Below the pieces are notes generated by a model. That model saw only the letters and a program-made list of their open reading frames with translations. It made no database searches and was not told where the DNA came from. Below are positions 7,572 through 16,246 of a stretch of DNA of 64,000 bases, piece after piece. The translations under genes and the position numbers were made by a program. Positions within the stretch are counted from its first letter, which is position 1; each line of letters begins with the position of its first letter. The stretch is from Catenulispora sp. MAP5-51 (GTDB lineage: Bacteria > Actinomycetota > Actinomycetes > Streptomycetales > Catenulisporaceae), in NCBI RefSeq assembly GCF_041261205.1, contig NZ_JBGCCH010000023.1, positions 86,086 to 150,085 on the forward strand, given 5' to 3'.

Positions 7572-8758
7572 GCGCCGTCCCACCGATGAGCGACGACGCC
7601 CGCGGGCCACTCAAAGTCCTGCTCGTCTGCCACTATTACCCGCCGCATCTGGGCGGTATCGAGAACGTGGTGCACGCTGAGGCCCGGCACCTGACCGCCG
7701 CCGGGGTTCAGGTGACCGTGCTGACCAGCGGGGAGCGCAGCAGCGTCACCGACGAGGACGGGATCCGGGTGGTGCGGGTCCGGGCCTGGAACGGGCTGGA
7801 GCGCAAAGCCGGCGTGCCTTTCCCGATCCTGGGGCCGAAGCTGCTGCGCCGGGCGGTGCGCTGGGCCCGGTGGGCCGACGTCGTGCACATCCACGATGCC
7901 TTCTATCTGACGTCATGGGCCGCGCTGACCGCGGCGAAGGCGACCCGCACCCCGGTGGTGGCCACGCAGCACGTAGCGCTGGTGCACCACGACTCGGCCG
8001 CCGTGAGCCTGGTCCAGAAGGCCGTCTACGCCACGGCGGGGCGGCTGCTCATGCGCGGCGCACAGACCGTGTTCACCATGAACTCCGACGTCGCGGCCTT
8101 CGCCCGCGGGCTCGGCGCTCGACCGGAAGGGGTGCGCCACCTGCCGAACGGCGTCGACACCGCGCTGTTCCGGCCGTCCCGCGATGCCGCCGAGCAGGCC
8201 GCCGAACGCGAGCGGCTGGGTCTGCCGCCGGAGGGCGTACTGGTGCTGTTCGTCGGCCGGTTCGTCCCCAAGAAGGGTTTCGATCTGCTGCTCGCGGCGG
8301 AGGACCCGGGTTACCGGCTGGTGTTCGCGGGCGGGCCGGCCGAGGCGCTGTCCGGGGCGCCGGACTCAGCGATCTACCTCGGCTCCCTGGCTCCCGCCGA
8401 GGTGGCCGCCGCCTACCGAGCCTGCGACATCTTCGCCCTGCCGTCGACCTCCGAGGGGTTCCCGCTCACCGTCCAGGAGGCGATGAGCTCCGGGATCGCC
8501 GTGCTGACCACGGACGACAGCGGGTACGCGGCCTACGACCTGGATCGTGATCGCGTATCGTTGGTGGACCGGGACACGGAGATGCTCCGTGTCCGGCTGC
8601 AAGAGATAGCCGCCGACTCCGAGCTGCGCGGGCAGATGGGCAAGTACGCCCGGGAGTACGCTGTGGAGCGTTTCGCGTGGCCGGACCACGCATCCATGCT
8701 GATCGAGACCTACCGTTCGGCGAGCCGCCCGGGGGGAAGTTCCGCCGACCGGGGATGA
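7568..8758 (+). CDS. Glycosyltransferase family 4 (GT-B)
   Basis: A 396-residue GT4 enzyme related to, but distinct from, the one at 3778. The N-terminal motif is YYPPHLGGIENVV. LPNGVDTALFRP marks the interdomain linker, VLVLFVGRFVPKKGFDLLL opens the donor domain, and STSEGFPLTVQEAMSSG is the ExxxE-type donor-binding loop. Its ATG overlaps the stop of the large membrane protein (ATGA). A short second in-frame ATG seven codons on (MSDDARG) is a possible alternative start. It probably adds one sugar of the repeat unit on the cytoplasmic face. Confidence 0.9.
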   Translation: MSAVPPMSDDARGPLKVLLVCHYYPPHLGGIENVVHAEARHLTAAGVQVTVLTSGERSSVTDEDGIRVVRVRAWNGLERKAGVPFPILGPKLLRRAVRWARWADVVHIHDAFYLTSWAALTAAKATRTPVVATQHVALVHHDSAAVSLVQKAVYATAGRLLMRGAQTVFTMNSDVAAFARGLGARPEGVRHLPNGVDTALFRPSRDAAEQAAERERLGLPPEGVLVLFVGRFVPKKGFDLLLAAEDPGYRLVFAGGPAEALSGAPDSAIYLGSLAPAEVAAAYRACDIFALPSTSEGFPLTVQEAMSSGIAVLTTDDSGYAAYDLDRDRVSLVDRDTEMLRVRLQEIAADSELRGQMGKYAREYAVERFAWPDHASMLIETYRSASRPGGSSADRG

Positions 8759-8761
8759 CGT

Positions 8762-9214
8762 ATGAGGACGATGTACCGGCCCGCCGCCGAGACGCTGATG
8801 GTCGCCGGGCTGCTGGGCTGGGCCTACGTGGCCCTGGTCGCGGTGCTGCGGCCGTACGCGCTGGCGGTGCATATCGCCGCCGTGCTGCCGCTGCGGCGTG
8901 ACACCTTCGGGGCACTGAGCCTGGCGCTGTCGTTCGCCTGCGCGTACGCGCTGCGTGCCCGGACCGGCACGTTCTGGGCACGCCGCACCGGCCGTCCGGA
9001 CGCGGCCGAGGCCGCCATGGCCGCGATCGGCGGCTACGCGTTCCTGGTGTGGGTCTACCTGTGCCTCAACAACCTGTCCCACCCGTGGACCACCGGATAC
9101 CGGCTGACCCACTTCTTCGAGCACCCGTCGGAGGGCACGACGGCTGTGCTGTGCTTCGTGGTGTTGTCCGGCTGCTTGTTCGGTCTCCGGCTCCGGAAGA
9201 CGCAGCGTGGCTAA
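8762..9214 (+). CDS. Small four-helix membrane protein, function unknown
   Basis: A 150-residue protein with about four hydrophobic segments (near residues 10-30, 45-63, 84-103 and 125-143) joined by short basic loops. I do not recognise a family. It lies three bases after the preceding GT4 stop and its end overlaps the GTG of the flippase gene by eight bases, so it is tightly embedded in the operon. An accessory subunit of the polymerase or flippase would fit, but this rests on context only. Confidence 0.72.
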   Translation: MRTMYRPAAETLMVAGLLGWAYVALVAVLRPYALAVHIAAVLPLRRDTFGALSLALSFACAYALRARTGTFWARRTGRPDAAEAAMAAIGGYAFLVWVYLCLNNLSHPWTTGYRLTHFFEHPSEGTTAVLCFVVLSGCLFGLRLRKTQRG

Positions 9215-11303
9215 GGGGCGTCGCCGCCGGGGGGCTGCTGAACCAGATGTCGACGTCGCGAAGGTCGGCGCTTCCACGACCGCTGTCTCCGACCTCGCCA
9301 GCACCCGCCTCGCCAATACCGGCCTAGACAGCACCCGCCTCGCCAATGCCGACCTCGACAGCACCCACCTCAGAAGCACCGTCCTCGACAGCACGGTCCT
9401 GGACAACACCGCCGCCGACAGCTCCGATCCAGACGATGCCGGGGAGTCAGGAAGCACCGAGGAGTCGGGAGGCGCCGCCGGCTCGAAGATGCTCCGGAAC
9501 TCGCTGTTCCTCATGGTCTCCGCCGGCCTCACCGCCGGCATCGGCTTCGTATTCTGGGCGCTCGTCGCCCACCTCTACAGCTCGACCCAGATCGGCCTGG
9601 CCACCACGCTGCTGTCGGCGATCTCGCTCATCTCGTTCCTGAGCACGTTCGGGTTCGGGGCCACGATGATCCGGTACCAGGCCGACGGCGCGGCCCGGCA
9701 CCGTCAGGTGTCGGTGATGCTGGCGCTGGTGGCGGGTGCCAGCTTCGTGCTCGGCACGGGCTATGTCCTGCTCGTGAAGGTGATCTCCCCGGACCTGTCC
9801 TTCATCCGCGACAAGCCCCTCTACGCCGTCGTCCTGATCGTCATCTGTGTCTTCGCCACGATCAACCTGGTCACCGACTCGGTCTTCATGGCCGCGCGCC
9901 GGGCCGAGTACAACACGCTGGTCGACGGCTTCATCCAGAGTCTGTCCAAGCTGGTGGTCCCGGCATCCGTGGTCGGCATGGGTGCCATGGGCATCGTGGC
10001 GGCCTCCGGGACCGGCTACGTCGTGGCCACGCTGGCGTCGCTGTACTTCATGCACCGCAAGCTGGGCTTCCGGTTCTCCTTCCGCCTCGGCGGCACCCGG
10101 ATCCGGGAGACCGCGAGCTACTCGGCGACCACCCACTTCTCCTCGCTGCTGAACCTGATACCGCAGCTGGCCCTGCCGGTCATCACGCTGCGCTGGCTGG
10201 GTCCCGACGACGTCACCTACTACTACCTGGGCTCCCAGATCGCGGCTCTGCTCTCGACCGGCTCGTACGCCATCGGCGACGCCCTCTTCTCCGAGGGCGC
10301 CCACGATCCCGAGCAGCTGCGCAGCCTGATGAAGCGGTCCGCGACCATCATGACCGCGGTGATGATACCCGGCGTCGCGGCCGTGATCCTGGTCCGCGAG
10401 CCGCTGCTGAGCCTGTTCGGCAGCAAGTACCCGGGGCACGCGCAGGGACTGCTGACAATCCTGGCGCTCGGCGCGCTCGCGGTCGCGTTCCACACCTGGG
10501 CCACCAGCGCGCTGCGGATCACGGGGCGCATGAAGCCGCTGCTGGGCAGCAACGTGGTGTACATGGTCGCGACCCTGGCGCTGGCCCTGGGCTTCGCGCA
10601 CCGGGGCCTGAACTGGATCGGCTGGTCCTGGGCCCTGGGCAACCTGGCCTCGGGACTGTTCGCGGTGGCGTTCGTCCCGGGGGCGAAGATAGCCGCGCAG
10701 ACCGAGGCCGACGAGGACTACGACCTCTACGAGCCCGGCGAGGGCCCCGAACGCGACGAGGAGGGGGTGCCGGCCGGCGTCGGCGCCGCGGGGTCCGGCA
10801 GCGTGCCACGGGACCGTCCACGGCCCCGGCAGAGCGTGTGGGTCGGTGTCGGCGACTCGACGGCGATCACCGAGCCGATGTTCTTCCCGTGGAACCGTCC
10901 GGAGGCACGCGGACGCAGCGACCGCTTCGACGCGTACAGCCCGGACGACGAGGGCAGTGCCACGCCGCGGGCGTACGGACGGGAGAGCTGGCGGCCGGCC
11001 CGGACCGGAGGCCTGCGCATGCGGCCCCGGTCGATGCCCCGCCAGGCCGGACCAGTGGATCAGGGACCGGCGGATCAGGGACCGGCCGAAGAGCGGGCGG
11101 CCGAAGGGCGGGCCGTGCCGCGGGACCGGATCAGATCGGCGGGCCCGGTGGTGCCGCCGTCGGCCGCGGACGCGGAGCAGACCCTGATCATGCGGCCGAT
11201 CGTGGTCCCCGATTCCTTCTTCCGGCCAGAGCCCGAGGATCCCGATCCGCGCCCGGAGCCGGGCGGGGCGGACGACCGCTGGATGCCGCCACCGGGACCG
11301 TGA
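9207..11303 (+). CDS. Wzx-like polysaccharide flippase with pentapeptide-repeat N-terminus and long disordered tail
   Basis: A 698-residue protein of the MATE/PST lipid-linked oligosaccharide flippase class. About 12 to 14 membrane helices span residues 98-490, starting at LRNSLFLMVSAGLTAGIGF. Two extensions are unusual. Residues 28-72 repeat every five residues with a central Leu (DLAS-TRLAN-TGLDS-TRLAN-ADLDS), a pentapeptide-repeat pattern. Residues 495-698 are Pro/Arg/Asp/Glu-rich and likely disordered. GTG is the start, overlapping the upstream gene by eight bases. The protein should move undecaprenyl-linked repeat units across the membrane; the extensions may dock partners. It ends the plus-strand operon, facing convergent genes. 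Confidence 0.82.
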   Translation: MAKGRRRRGAAEPDVDVAKVGASTTAVSDLASTRLANTGLDSTRLANADLDSTHLRSTVLDSTVLDNTAADSSDPDDAGESGSTEESGGAAGSKMLRNSLFLMVSAGLTAGIGFVFWALVAHLYSSTQIGLATTLLSAISLISFLSTFGFGATMIRYQADGAARHRQVSVMLALVAGASFVLGTGYVLLVKVISPDLSFIRDKPLYAVVLIVICVFATINLVTDSVFMAARRAEYNTLVDGFIQSLSKLVVPASVVGMGAMGIVAASGTGYVVATLASLYFMHRKLGFRFSFRLGGTRIRETASYSATTHFSSLLNLIPQLALPVITLRWLGPDDVTYYYLGSQIAALLSTGSYAIGDALFSEGAHDPEQLRSLMKRSATIMTAVMIPGVAAVILVREPLLSLFGSKYPGHAQGLLTILALGALAVAFHTWATSALRITGRMKPLLGSNVVYMVATLALALGFAHRGLNWIGWSWALGNLASGLFAVAFVPGAKIAAQTEADEDYDLYEPGEGPERDEEGVPAGVGAAGSGSVPRDRPRPRQSVWVGVGDSTAITEPMFFPWNRPEARGRSDRFDAYSPDDEGSATPRAYGRESWRPARTGGLRMRPRSMPRQAGPVDQGPADQGPAEERAAEGRAVPRDRIRSAGPVVPPSAADAEQTLIMRPIVVPDSFFRPEPEDPDPRPEPGGADDRWMPPPGP
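9288..9422 (+). repeat. 15-bp-period coding repeat for pentapeptide repeats
   Basis: At least eight 15-base units (forms of GACAGCACCCGCCTC and CTCGCCAAT) encode xxLxx pentapeptides with Leu at residues 30, 35, 40, 45, 50, 55, 60 and 65 of the flippase. Several units are near-identical at DNA level, implying recent expansion. Confidence 0.8.
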
Positions 11304-11366
11304 GTGCTCGTTCGTCGAGCGCTGAGGCCGGTTCCGGCCCGGTCCCGGCGGCGCCGTGCGGCCGTG

Positions 11367-12155
11367 CTAGAAGCGCCGGTTCGCCAGCTGGACGCCCACC
11401 CAGGCCAGGTGCTTGACCCGGGCCACCGGCACGCTCCAGCCCAGCCGCCGGGCCGCCGCCAGCTTCTCGCGCCGCAGCAGGCCGCTCTGCGGCATGATCT
11501 TGGCGCGGTGGCTGAACTGCCCCTCGTGCACCCGATAGCGCACCAGTTCCTCCGGCAGTGCGGCCACCTCGGCCCGGCCGAGGATCCGGAGCCAGAGGTC
11601 GTAGTCCTCGCACTGGATCGCGGCGTCGCGGAAGTTCCCGGCCTCGCGCACGACCTCCGGCCGCGCCATCACGGTGGACACCGTCACGGGGTTGAACAGC
11701 AACAGCCGGCGGGCCAAAGCGTCAGATTCGGCGGGACAGCGGCGCGGGCCGAGGTCGGCACCGGTCTCGCTGTTGAAGCGTCGAGACCAGGTGGCGAGCA
11801 TCCCCAAGCCCGGACGGCGGTCGAACTCGGCGACCTGGCGGGCCAGCCGCTCGGGCTCGCACAGGTCGTCCCCGTCGCAGAACGCGACCAGGTCGCCGCG
11901 GCACTCGGGCAGGCCCGCGTTCCGGGCCGCCGCGATTCCCGAGCGGGGACGCGAGGTGACGACGATCCGGATCTGGTCCTCGGGCAGCACGGCGGCCATG
12001 CGCCGGTTCTCTTCGCACTCGCCGTCCAGCACCAGGACGACCTCCCAGTCCTGGAAGGTCTGCTTCTGGATGGAGATCAGCGTCTCCTCCAGGTACTGCT
12101 GGCGCGGGGCGCACGGGATCAGCACCGAGACCCGCGGCGCCCTGCCCGCGCTCAT
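11367..12155 (-). CDS. Glycosyltransferase family 2
   Basis: A 262-residue GT-A transferase. It starts with VSVLIPCAPRQQYLEETL (nucleotide-binding strand, with Cys-Ala-Pro in place of the common YN), has the metal-binding DGDD (AFCDGDDLCEP) near residue 95, and CEDYDLWLRI (the ED catalytic-base motif) near residue 185. It reads leftwards, and its ATG overlaps the stop of the glycosidase gene before it (ATGA), so the two are co-translated. It faces the flippase gene tail to tail across 63 bases with no strong terminator. Confidence 0.88.
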   Translation of the reverse strand: MSAGRAPRVSVLIPCAPRQQYLEETLISIQKQTFQDWEVVLVLDGECEENRRMAAVLPEDQIRIVVTSRPRSGIAAARNAGLPECRGDLVAFCDGDDLCEPERLARQVAEFDRRPGLGMLATWSRRFNSETGADLGPRRCPAESDALARRLLLFNPVTVSTVMARPEVVREAGNFRDAAIQCEDYDLWLRILGRAEVAALPEELVRYRVHEGQFSHRAKIMPQSGLLRREKLAAARRLGWSVPVARVKHLAWVGVQLANRRF

Positions 12156-13384
12156 CGTGCCTTCTTCGCGTTGGCGATGATCTGCTGCAGGGTGTAGAAC
12201 GCGGGCCGGAAGGTCCCGTCGGCCCGCCGCAGCCCGAAGGCCAGATGGTCGGCGGGCACGTCCTGGTCGGAGAACCAGAAGAACGAGGTCACGTTCGGAT
12301 ACGAGGCCAGCGTGTCCACCTCGCGCTTGGCCTGCAGCACCTGATACGCCTCCTGCGATTTGTTCTGCTCCGGAGTCCCCCCGACCGCGGCCGGGATCGC
12401 CGATCCGGTCTCGGTGATCCAGATCGGCATGTTCGGCGCCCCGACCTGGTTCAGCGCGGCGACGATGCTCGTCGGCGACTGGCTGATGGCCTGGAAGGTC
12501 TTGCTGGTCGCCGGATCTCCGTCCGGGTAGGGGTGATAGGAGATCCCGTCGATCGCCTTCAGGCCGCCGGCCTTGGCCACCGCGGTGATGAAGTCGTACG
12601 GCGTGATGAACGCCGAGCCGTCGCTCGGGTGGGTCGCCGCGAGGCCGCCCATCAGGATGAAGGCGTGCGGATCCGCGGCACGGATCGCCGAGGACACCGT
12701 CACCAGGAGCTTGGTGTAGTCCGCCGCGTCCGGGGTCGGGGCCCAGGACGTGAGGTTGGGCTCGTTCCACACCTCCCAGTAGTGGACGCCCCGGGCCGAG
12801 TAGCGCGCGGCCGCCTGCTTCAGGAAGTTGGCGTACCGCGCGCTGTCGGCGGGCGGGCAGGCGGCGGTGTCCTTGCAGGCGTCGCGGCGTGCCCACGGCG
12901 GCGGGAAGCCGAGGGTGGCCAACACTTTCAGGCCGCGGGCGTTCGCCGCGGCGACGACCCTGTCGAACTTGGAGAAGTCGGGCGCGTAGTTGGAGAAGGA
13001 CTGGTAGTCCTCCCAGCCGAAGTCGACGCGGATGTAGTCCATCCCGAGCTTCTTGGCGTCGTCGAGCGCGGTGTTGAGCTCGTCCGGCTGATCGAACGTC
13101 AGCGTGTCGCTGTAGTCCAGGCCCCACTTCATGTCAGCCAGATGCGAGGTGTCCGTGCTGCTCGAAGTCGGTCCGGGTGCGGCCGTGCCGGACGCGGAAC
13201 CCGGGGACGGGGTCGCACCGGACGCGTCCGTGGTGGCCGCGGTGCTCGCCGCCGGCGAGTGGCCGAACGCCGAGGGCTGGCCCGGGTCGCCGCCGGAGAC
13301 GGCGGTCGCGATGCCGGCGGCGATGACGACCGCGGCCGCAGCGGCCCCGATGATCGCCCAGTGCCGACGCTTGCTGTTCGCCAT
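12152..13384 (-). CDS. Membrane-anchored GH39/PslG-like glycoside hydrolase
   Basis: A 410-residue protein. Residues 8-30 form a signal anchor, followed by about 55 residues of Ala/Ser/Thr/Pro linker and a TIM-barrel domain from about residue 85. EVWNEPNL places the acid/base Glu at residue 208, and WITETGSA places the nucleophile Glu at residue 325, as in clan GH-A families 39 and 5. PslG-type GH39 enzymes sit in exopolysaccharide loci and trim or process the polymer outside the membrane; the location here matches that role. The ATG at 13384 is chosen because the signal anchor follows at once; no strong ribosome binding site is seen. The gene diverges from the GT4 gene at 13.6 kb. Confidence 0.85.
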   Translation of the reverse strand: MANSKRRHWAIIGAAAAAVVIAAGIATAVSGGDPGQPSAFGHSPAASTAATTDASGATPSPGSASGTAAPGPTSSSTDTSHLADMKWGLDYSDTLTFDQPDELNTALDDAKKLGMDYIRVDFGWEDYQSFSNYAPDFSKFDRVVAAANARGLKVLATLGFPPPWARRDACKDTAACPPADSARYANFLKQAAARYSARGVHYWEVWNEPNLTSWAPTPDAADYTKLLVTVSSAIRAADPHAFILMGGLAATHPSDGSAFITPYDFITAVAKAGGLKAIDGISYHPYPDGDPATSKTFQAISQSPTSIVAALNQVGAPNMPIWITETGSAIPAAVGGTPEQNKSQEAYQVLQAKREVDTLASYPNVTSFFWFSDQDVPADHLAFGLRRADGTFRPAFYTLQQIIANAKKAR

Positions 13385-13628
13385 TATGATTTCGGGGCCG
13401 GTGACCGGCTGCCCTTCGCTCCCCTCGACCGGACTTCGTCGCTTGGCGGATCCGGTCGGTGACCGGGAGCGGCCGGGAGGCCGCCGCCGTCGCCGGGTGC
13501 CCGTGAAACGGACTCCCGCCTGCGAGCGTTCATAGTGCCATGGTTCGGCGTCTTCGGTGTCACCGCGCCGATTCTCGAACCCGGGCGGTTCGCACCCCAC
13601 CATTCGGCTCGAAGATTGCGCGGCACCG

Positions 13629-14798
13629 GTGAGAATTCTGCACATCGTCAACCTGGGCTTCGAGGCCGGGGGCGCGGAGAAGTTCGTCCGCATGCTCCGG
13701 GACGGCCAGACCGCCCGGGGCCACGAGGTTCGGGTGGTGGCGCTCGATGCGCCCTCGGGCAACCGGACCGTGTTCGCCGACGAACTGCTGCCCCCGGTGG
13801 GCGGCGGGCCGGCCGGCAAGCTGGCCGGGTTCCTCTGGCATCGCCAGGCCTACCGCGGGCTGCGGCGCATCATGCGGGAGTTCCGGCCGGACTGCGTGCA
13901 CCTGCACACCGTCGGCGGGTTCAGCCCGGCCGTGTTCCCCGTGACCCGCGGCGCCGTGCGCATCCTCACCATCCACGGCCCCGAGGACTGGACCCGCAAG
14001 CTGCTGCGCTGGCAGATCGCCGACAACGCCGGCCGGATCCCGCTCGGCGCGCTGCCCCGCTACCTGCATCTGCGCTTCCTGATGCGGCCCGCCTACCTGC
14101 TGGCCGGGCTGCGCCGGATCGACGGCTTCGCGGCCCCGAGCCGGTTCGTCGCCGAGCTGGTCCGGGCCGACGCCGGCCGGGTGCCGGTCCGGGTGATCCC
14201 GCACGCCGTGGACCGGGTCTTCGCCCCGTCCCCGGTCTCGGAGGTGTGGCAGGCCGCCTACGTGGGCCGGATCAGCCCTCTGAAGGGGGCGGACGTCCTG
14301 CTGGAAGCGTTCGCCATCCTGGCCCGCACGCAGCCCAAGGCCCGGCTGGTGGTGGTCGGCGACGGCCCGGACCGCGAACGCCTGCAGGCCCGGGCCGCCG
14401 ACCTGGTGGCGGCCGGCACGGTCGAGTTCCGCGGCTGGCTGAGCCCGGCGGAGGTCGCCGAGTGCCTGCGGGGATCGGCGCTGCTGGCCGTGCCCTCGAC
14501 CACTCCCGAGATCTTCGGGCTGACCGCCCTGGAGGCGCTGGCCCAGGGCCGGCCCCTGGTCGCCAGCCGGATCGGGGCGCTGCCGGAGCTGGTCGGGCCG
14601 GACAACGGCGTGCTCGTCGCCCCCGGCGACCCGGCCGCGCTGGCCGAGGCACTGGCCGGGCTCGTCGGCGACGCCGAGCAGCTGGCACGGTTGGGCGAGG
14701 CCTCCGCGCGGCGCGCCGAGGCGTTCAGTCTGGATCGGTGCCTGGACGACTACGAGTCCTGGTACCGGCAGCTTCTCGCGGACCGCGGTCGTCAGTAG
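13629..14798 (+). CDS. Glycosyltransferase family 4 (GT-B)
   Basis: About 389 residues from GTG 13629, which gives the classic GT4 opening VRILHIVNLGFEAGGAEKF. The frame is open to GTG 13557, but the extra 24 residues look non-homologous. The donor domain has AYVGRISPLKGADVLLEAF, VVVGDGPDRERL and STTPEIFGLTALEALAQG (ExxxE-type loop). This cytoplasmic transferase is separated by a 244-bp divergent promoter region from the GH39 gene and is convergent with the ATP-grasp gene, so it is transcribed alone. Family is certain; sugar specificity is unknown. Confidence 0.88.
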   Translation: MRILHIVNLGFEAGGAEKFVRMLRDGQTARGHEVRVVALDAPSGNRTVFADELLPPVGGGPAGKLAGFLWHRQAYRGLRRIMREFRPDCVHLHTVGGFSPAVFPVTRGAVRILTIHGPEDWTRKLLRWQIADNAGRIPLGALPRYLHLRFLMRPAYLLAGLRRIDGFAAPSRFVAELVRADAGRVPVRVIPHAVDRVFAPSPVSEVWQAAYVGRISPLKGADVLLEAFAILARTQPKARLVVVGDGPDRERLQARAADLVAAGTVEFRGWLSPAEVAECLRGSALLAVPSTTPEIFGLTALEALAQGRPLVASRIGALPELVGPDNGVLVAPGDPAALAEALAGLVGDAEQLARLGEASARRAEAFSLDRCLDDYESWYRQLLADRGRQ

Positions 14799-14814
14799 CT
14801 ACCGGCACGGCGAA

Positions 14815-14836
14815 GGCGGGTCGCCAGCTACCCGCC
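14815..14836. terminator. Hairpin between convergent genes
   Basis: GGCGGGT (14815-14821) pairs perfectly with ACCCGCC (14830-14836) around an eight-base loop. It sits between the GT4 stop and the ATP-grasp stop. There is no T-run, so terminator strength is uncertain. Confidence 0.5.
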
Positions 14837-14853
14837 CAGGCGGTTCGGCCCGG

Positions 14854-16101
14854 TTACCGACGCAGCCGGTTCGACGCGGCCTGCCACAGCGTCCGGGCGC
14901 CGGCCAGGAAGAACGGGGCGAGATCGTCCCGAGCGAACCAGGCCGCCTCGTCCGCGGCGCGCGCGGAGCGCAGCCAAGAGCGCAGGGAGAGCTCCCCCTC
15001 CCGCCGGAGGATCCGGGCGGCGATCGGGTCGTAGTTCTCGACCAACAAGCTCCGACCGGGCACCGCGTCCCCCGGCGTGAATCCGCGCCCGGTGAGGTCC
15101 AGGTGCATGGCCCGGACCGCGTCGATGCCGGCGGAGTCCTGGAACAGCCGGAACTGGGCGCCCAGCCGGGGGTTGAAGTCCAGCAGCCGGTAGCTGTCGT
15201 CCCGCGGATCCCACCGGTAGTCGAGGTCGACGATCCCCTGGTAGCCCAGCCCGGACAGCAGCGCGACCGCCTCCGCGCGCAGCCGCTCGTTCGGCGCCCA
15301 CGTGCCGTAGGTGGTCAGGCCCGCGTGGACCGGGAAGGAGCGCTCCTTGGTCCCGGTGTGCCCGAACATGCACTTCGAGCTCGCGTCGAAGTAGCCGTGG
15401 AAGAACCAGTCCTGGCGCGTGCCGGCCGGTGCGGGCGCGAGGTATTCCTGGAGCAGCAGGCCGGTGTCCGGGCCGTCGCCGGTCGCCCGGCGAGCCTGCT
15501 CGACAAGGGTGAGCATCTCGTCCCTGCCACGGACGATCGTCGTGCTCTGCAGCCCCACCGATTTGTCGGCCGACCAGGGGCGGTTCACCTTGGCGACGAC
15601 CGGATACCCGTGTAGGTCGGCGAAGGCCGCGGCCTCGGCGGCGTCCACCGGAACCGTCGTGGCCGGATGCGGCACGCCGGCGACGCGGCAGATCTCCGCG
15701 AGCGTCGCCTTCCCGGCGGCCCGCCGCGGCAGGTCGGCCGGCGGGGCGGGGAACAGGTACCGGGGCCGCAGCTTGTCGCCGTGCTCGGCCAGCAGGATCG
15801 CGCCGGCGTCGTCGGTGGTGACCAGCAGGGCCGGGCCCGGCAGCCGGTCGGCGAGCCGGTCCAGCTGGTCGAGCACGTCGTCGGGAGCGGCGCAGTCCGG
15901 CATCGGCGACACCGTCCGGCGCGCGTAGCGGGACGCGCCGGCCGGTGCGAACCGGTCCTCGCGCATGGCGTGGACCCGGATCCCCAGTCGTCCCAGACTG
16001 CGGATCACCCCGAGTCCGCCGTGGTGGAAGACGTTCCGGTCGAGCTTGAGCAGGACAGCGTCGGTAGCGGTGTCCGCGCCCACCGACGCTCTCACTGACA
16101 T
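14854..16101 (-). CDS. ATP-grasp carboxylate-amine ligase-like protein
   Basis: A 415-residue ATP-grasp enzyme. The N-terminal preATP-grasp domain has HHGGLGVIRSLGRLG, and the central lobe has YPVVAKVNRPWSADKSVG (ATP-binding Lys). The C-terminal lobe ends in LLDFNPRLGAQF, where Asp, Asn and Arg match the Mg-ATP site. Members form amide or ester bonds by acyl-phosphate chemistry. I chose ATG 16101 (MSVRASVGAD); an upstream in-frame start adds 15 residues. It lies 145 bp downstream of the FAD oxidoreductase gene on the same strand. In this locus it may attach an amino-acid-like substituent to the glycan, which is an inference. Confidence 0.78.
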   Translation of the reverse strand: MSVRASVGADTATDAVLLKLDRNVFHHGGLGVIRSLGRLGIRVHAMREDRFAPAGASRYARRTVSPMPDCAAPDDVLDQLDRLADRLPGPALLVTTDDAGAILLAEHGDKLRPRYLFPAPPADLPRRAAGKATLAEICRVAGVPHPATTVPVDAAEAAAFADLHGYPVVAKVNRPWSADKSVGLQSTTIVRGRDEMLTLVEQARRATGDGPDTGLLLQEYLAPAPAGTRQDWFFHGYFDASSKCMFGHTGTKERSFPVHAGLTTYGTWAPNERLRAEAVALLSGLGYQGIVDLDYRWDPRDDSYRLLDFNPRLGAQFRLFQDSAGIDAVRAMHLDLTGRGFTPGDAVPGRSLLVENYDPIAARILRREGELSLRSWLRSARAADEAAWFARDDLAPFFLAGARTLWQAASNRLRR

Positions 16102-16246
16102 GGAAACCAGCTTATAGGTGAGTCCAAGGTGGCCCTCGCTCGTCAAGGAAATGCCGAACTGACTGGAAACCCTGGTCGCCGAGGGTTGCCCGATCCTATA
16201 GTTCGACGCTATTCGCCTGGCGTGAAGACCCTGGAATTGTTCCTGT

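Noticed and set aside
4935..7610. An 891-codon open frame antisense to the large membrane protein
   Set aside because: Its composition is Gln/Arg/His/Gly-rich with no hydrophobic core or motif, the usual shadow of a high-GC gene. The plus-strand frame has membrane helices and operon overlaps.
6548..8758. A 736-codon frame upstream-extending the second GT4
   Set aside because: The first 340 codons are Arg/Pro/Ala-rich and opposite in character to GT4. The family start is ATG 7568, overlapping the preceding stop.
11367..13127. One 586-codon minus-strand frame covering the GT2 and part of the GH39 gene
   Set aside because: Only its last 262 codons look like a protein (GT2). The first part is a shadow of the GH39 gene in another frame, and the two genes overlap by ATGA.
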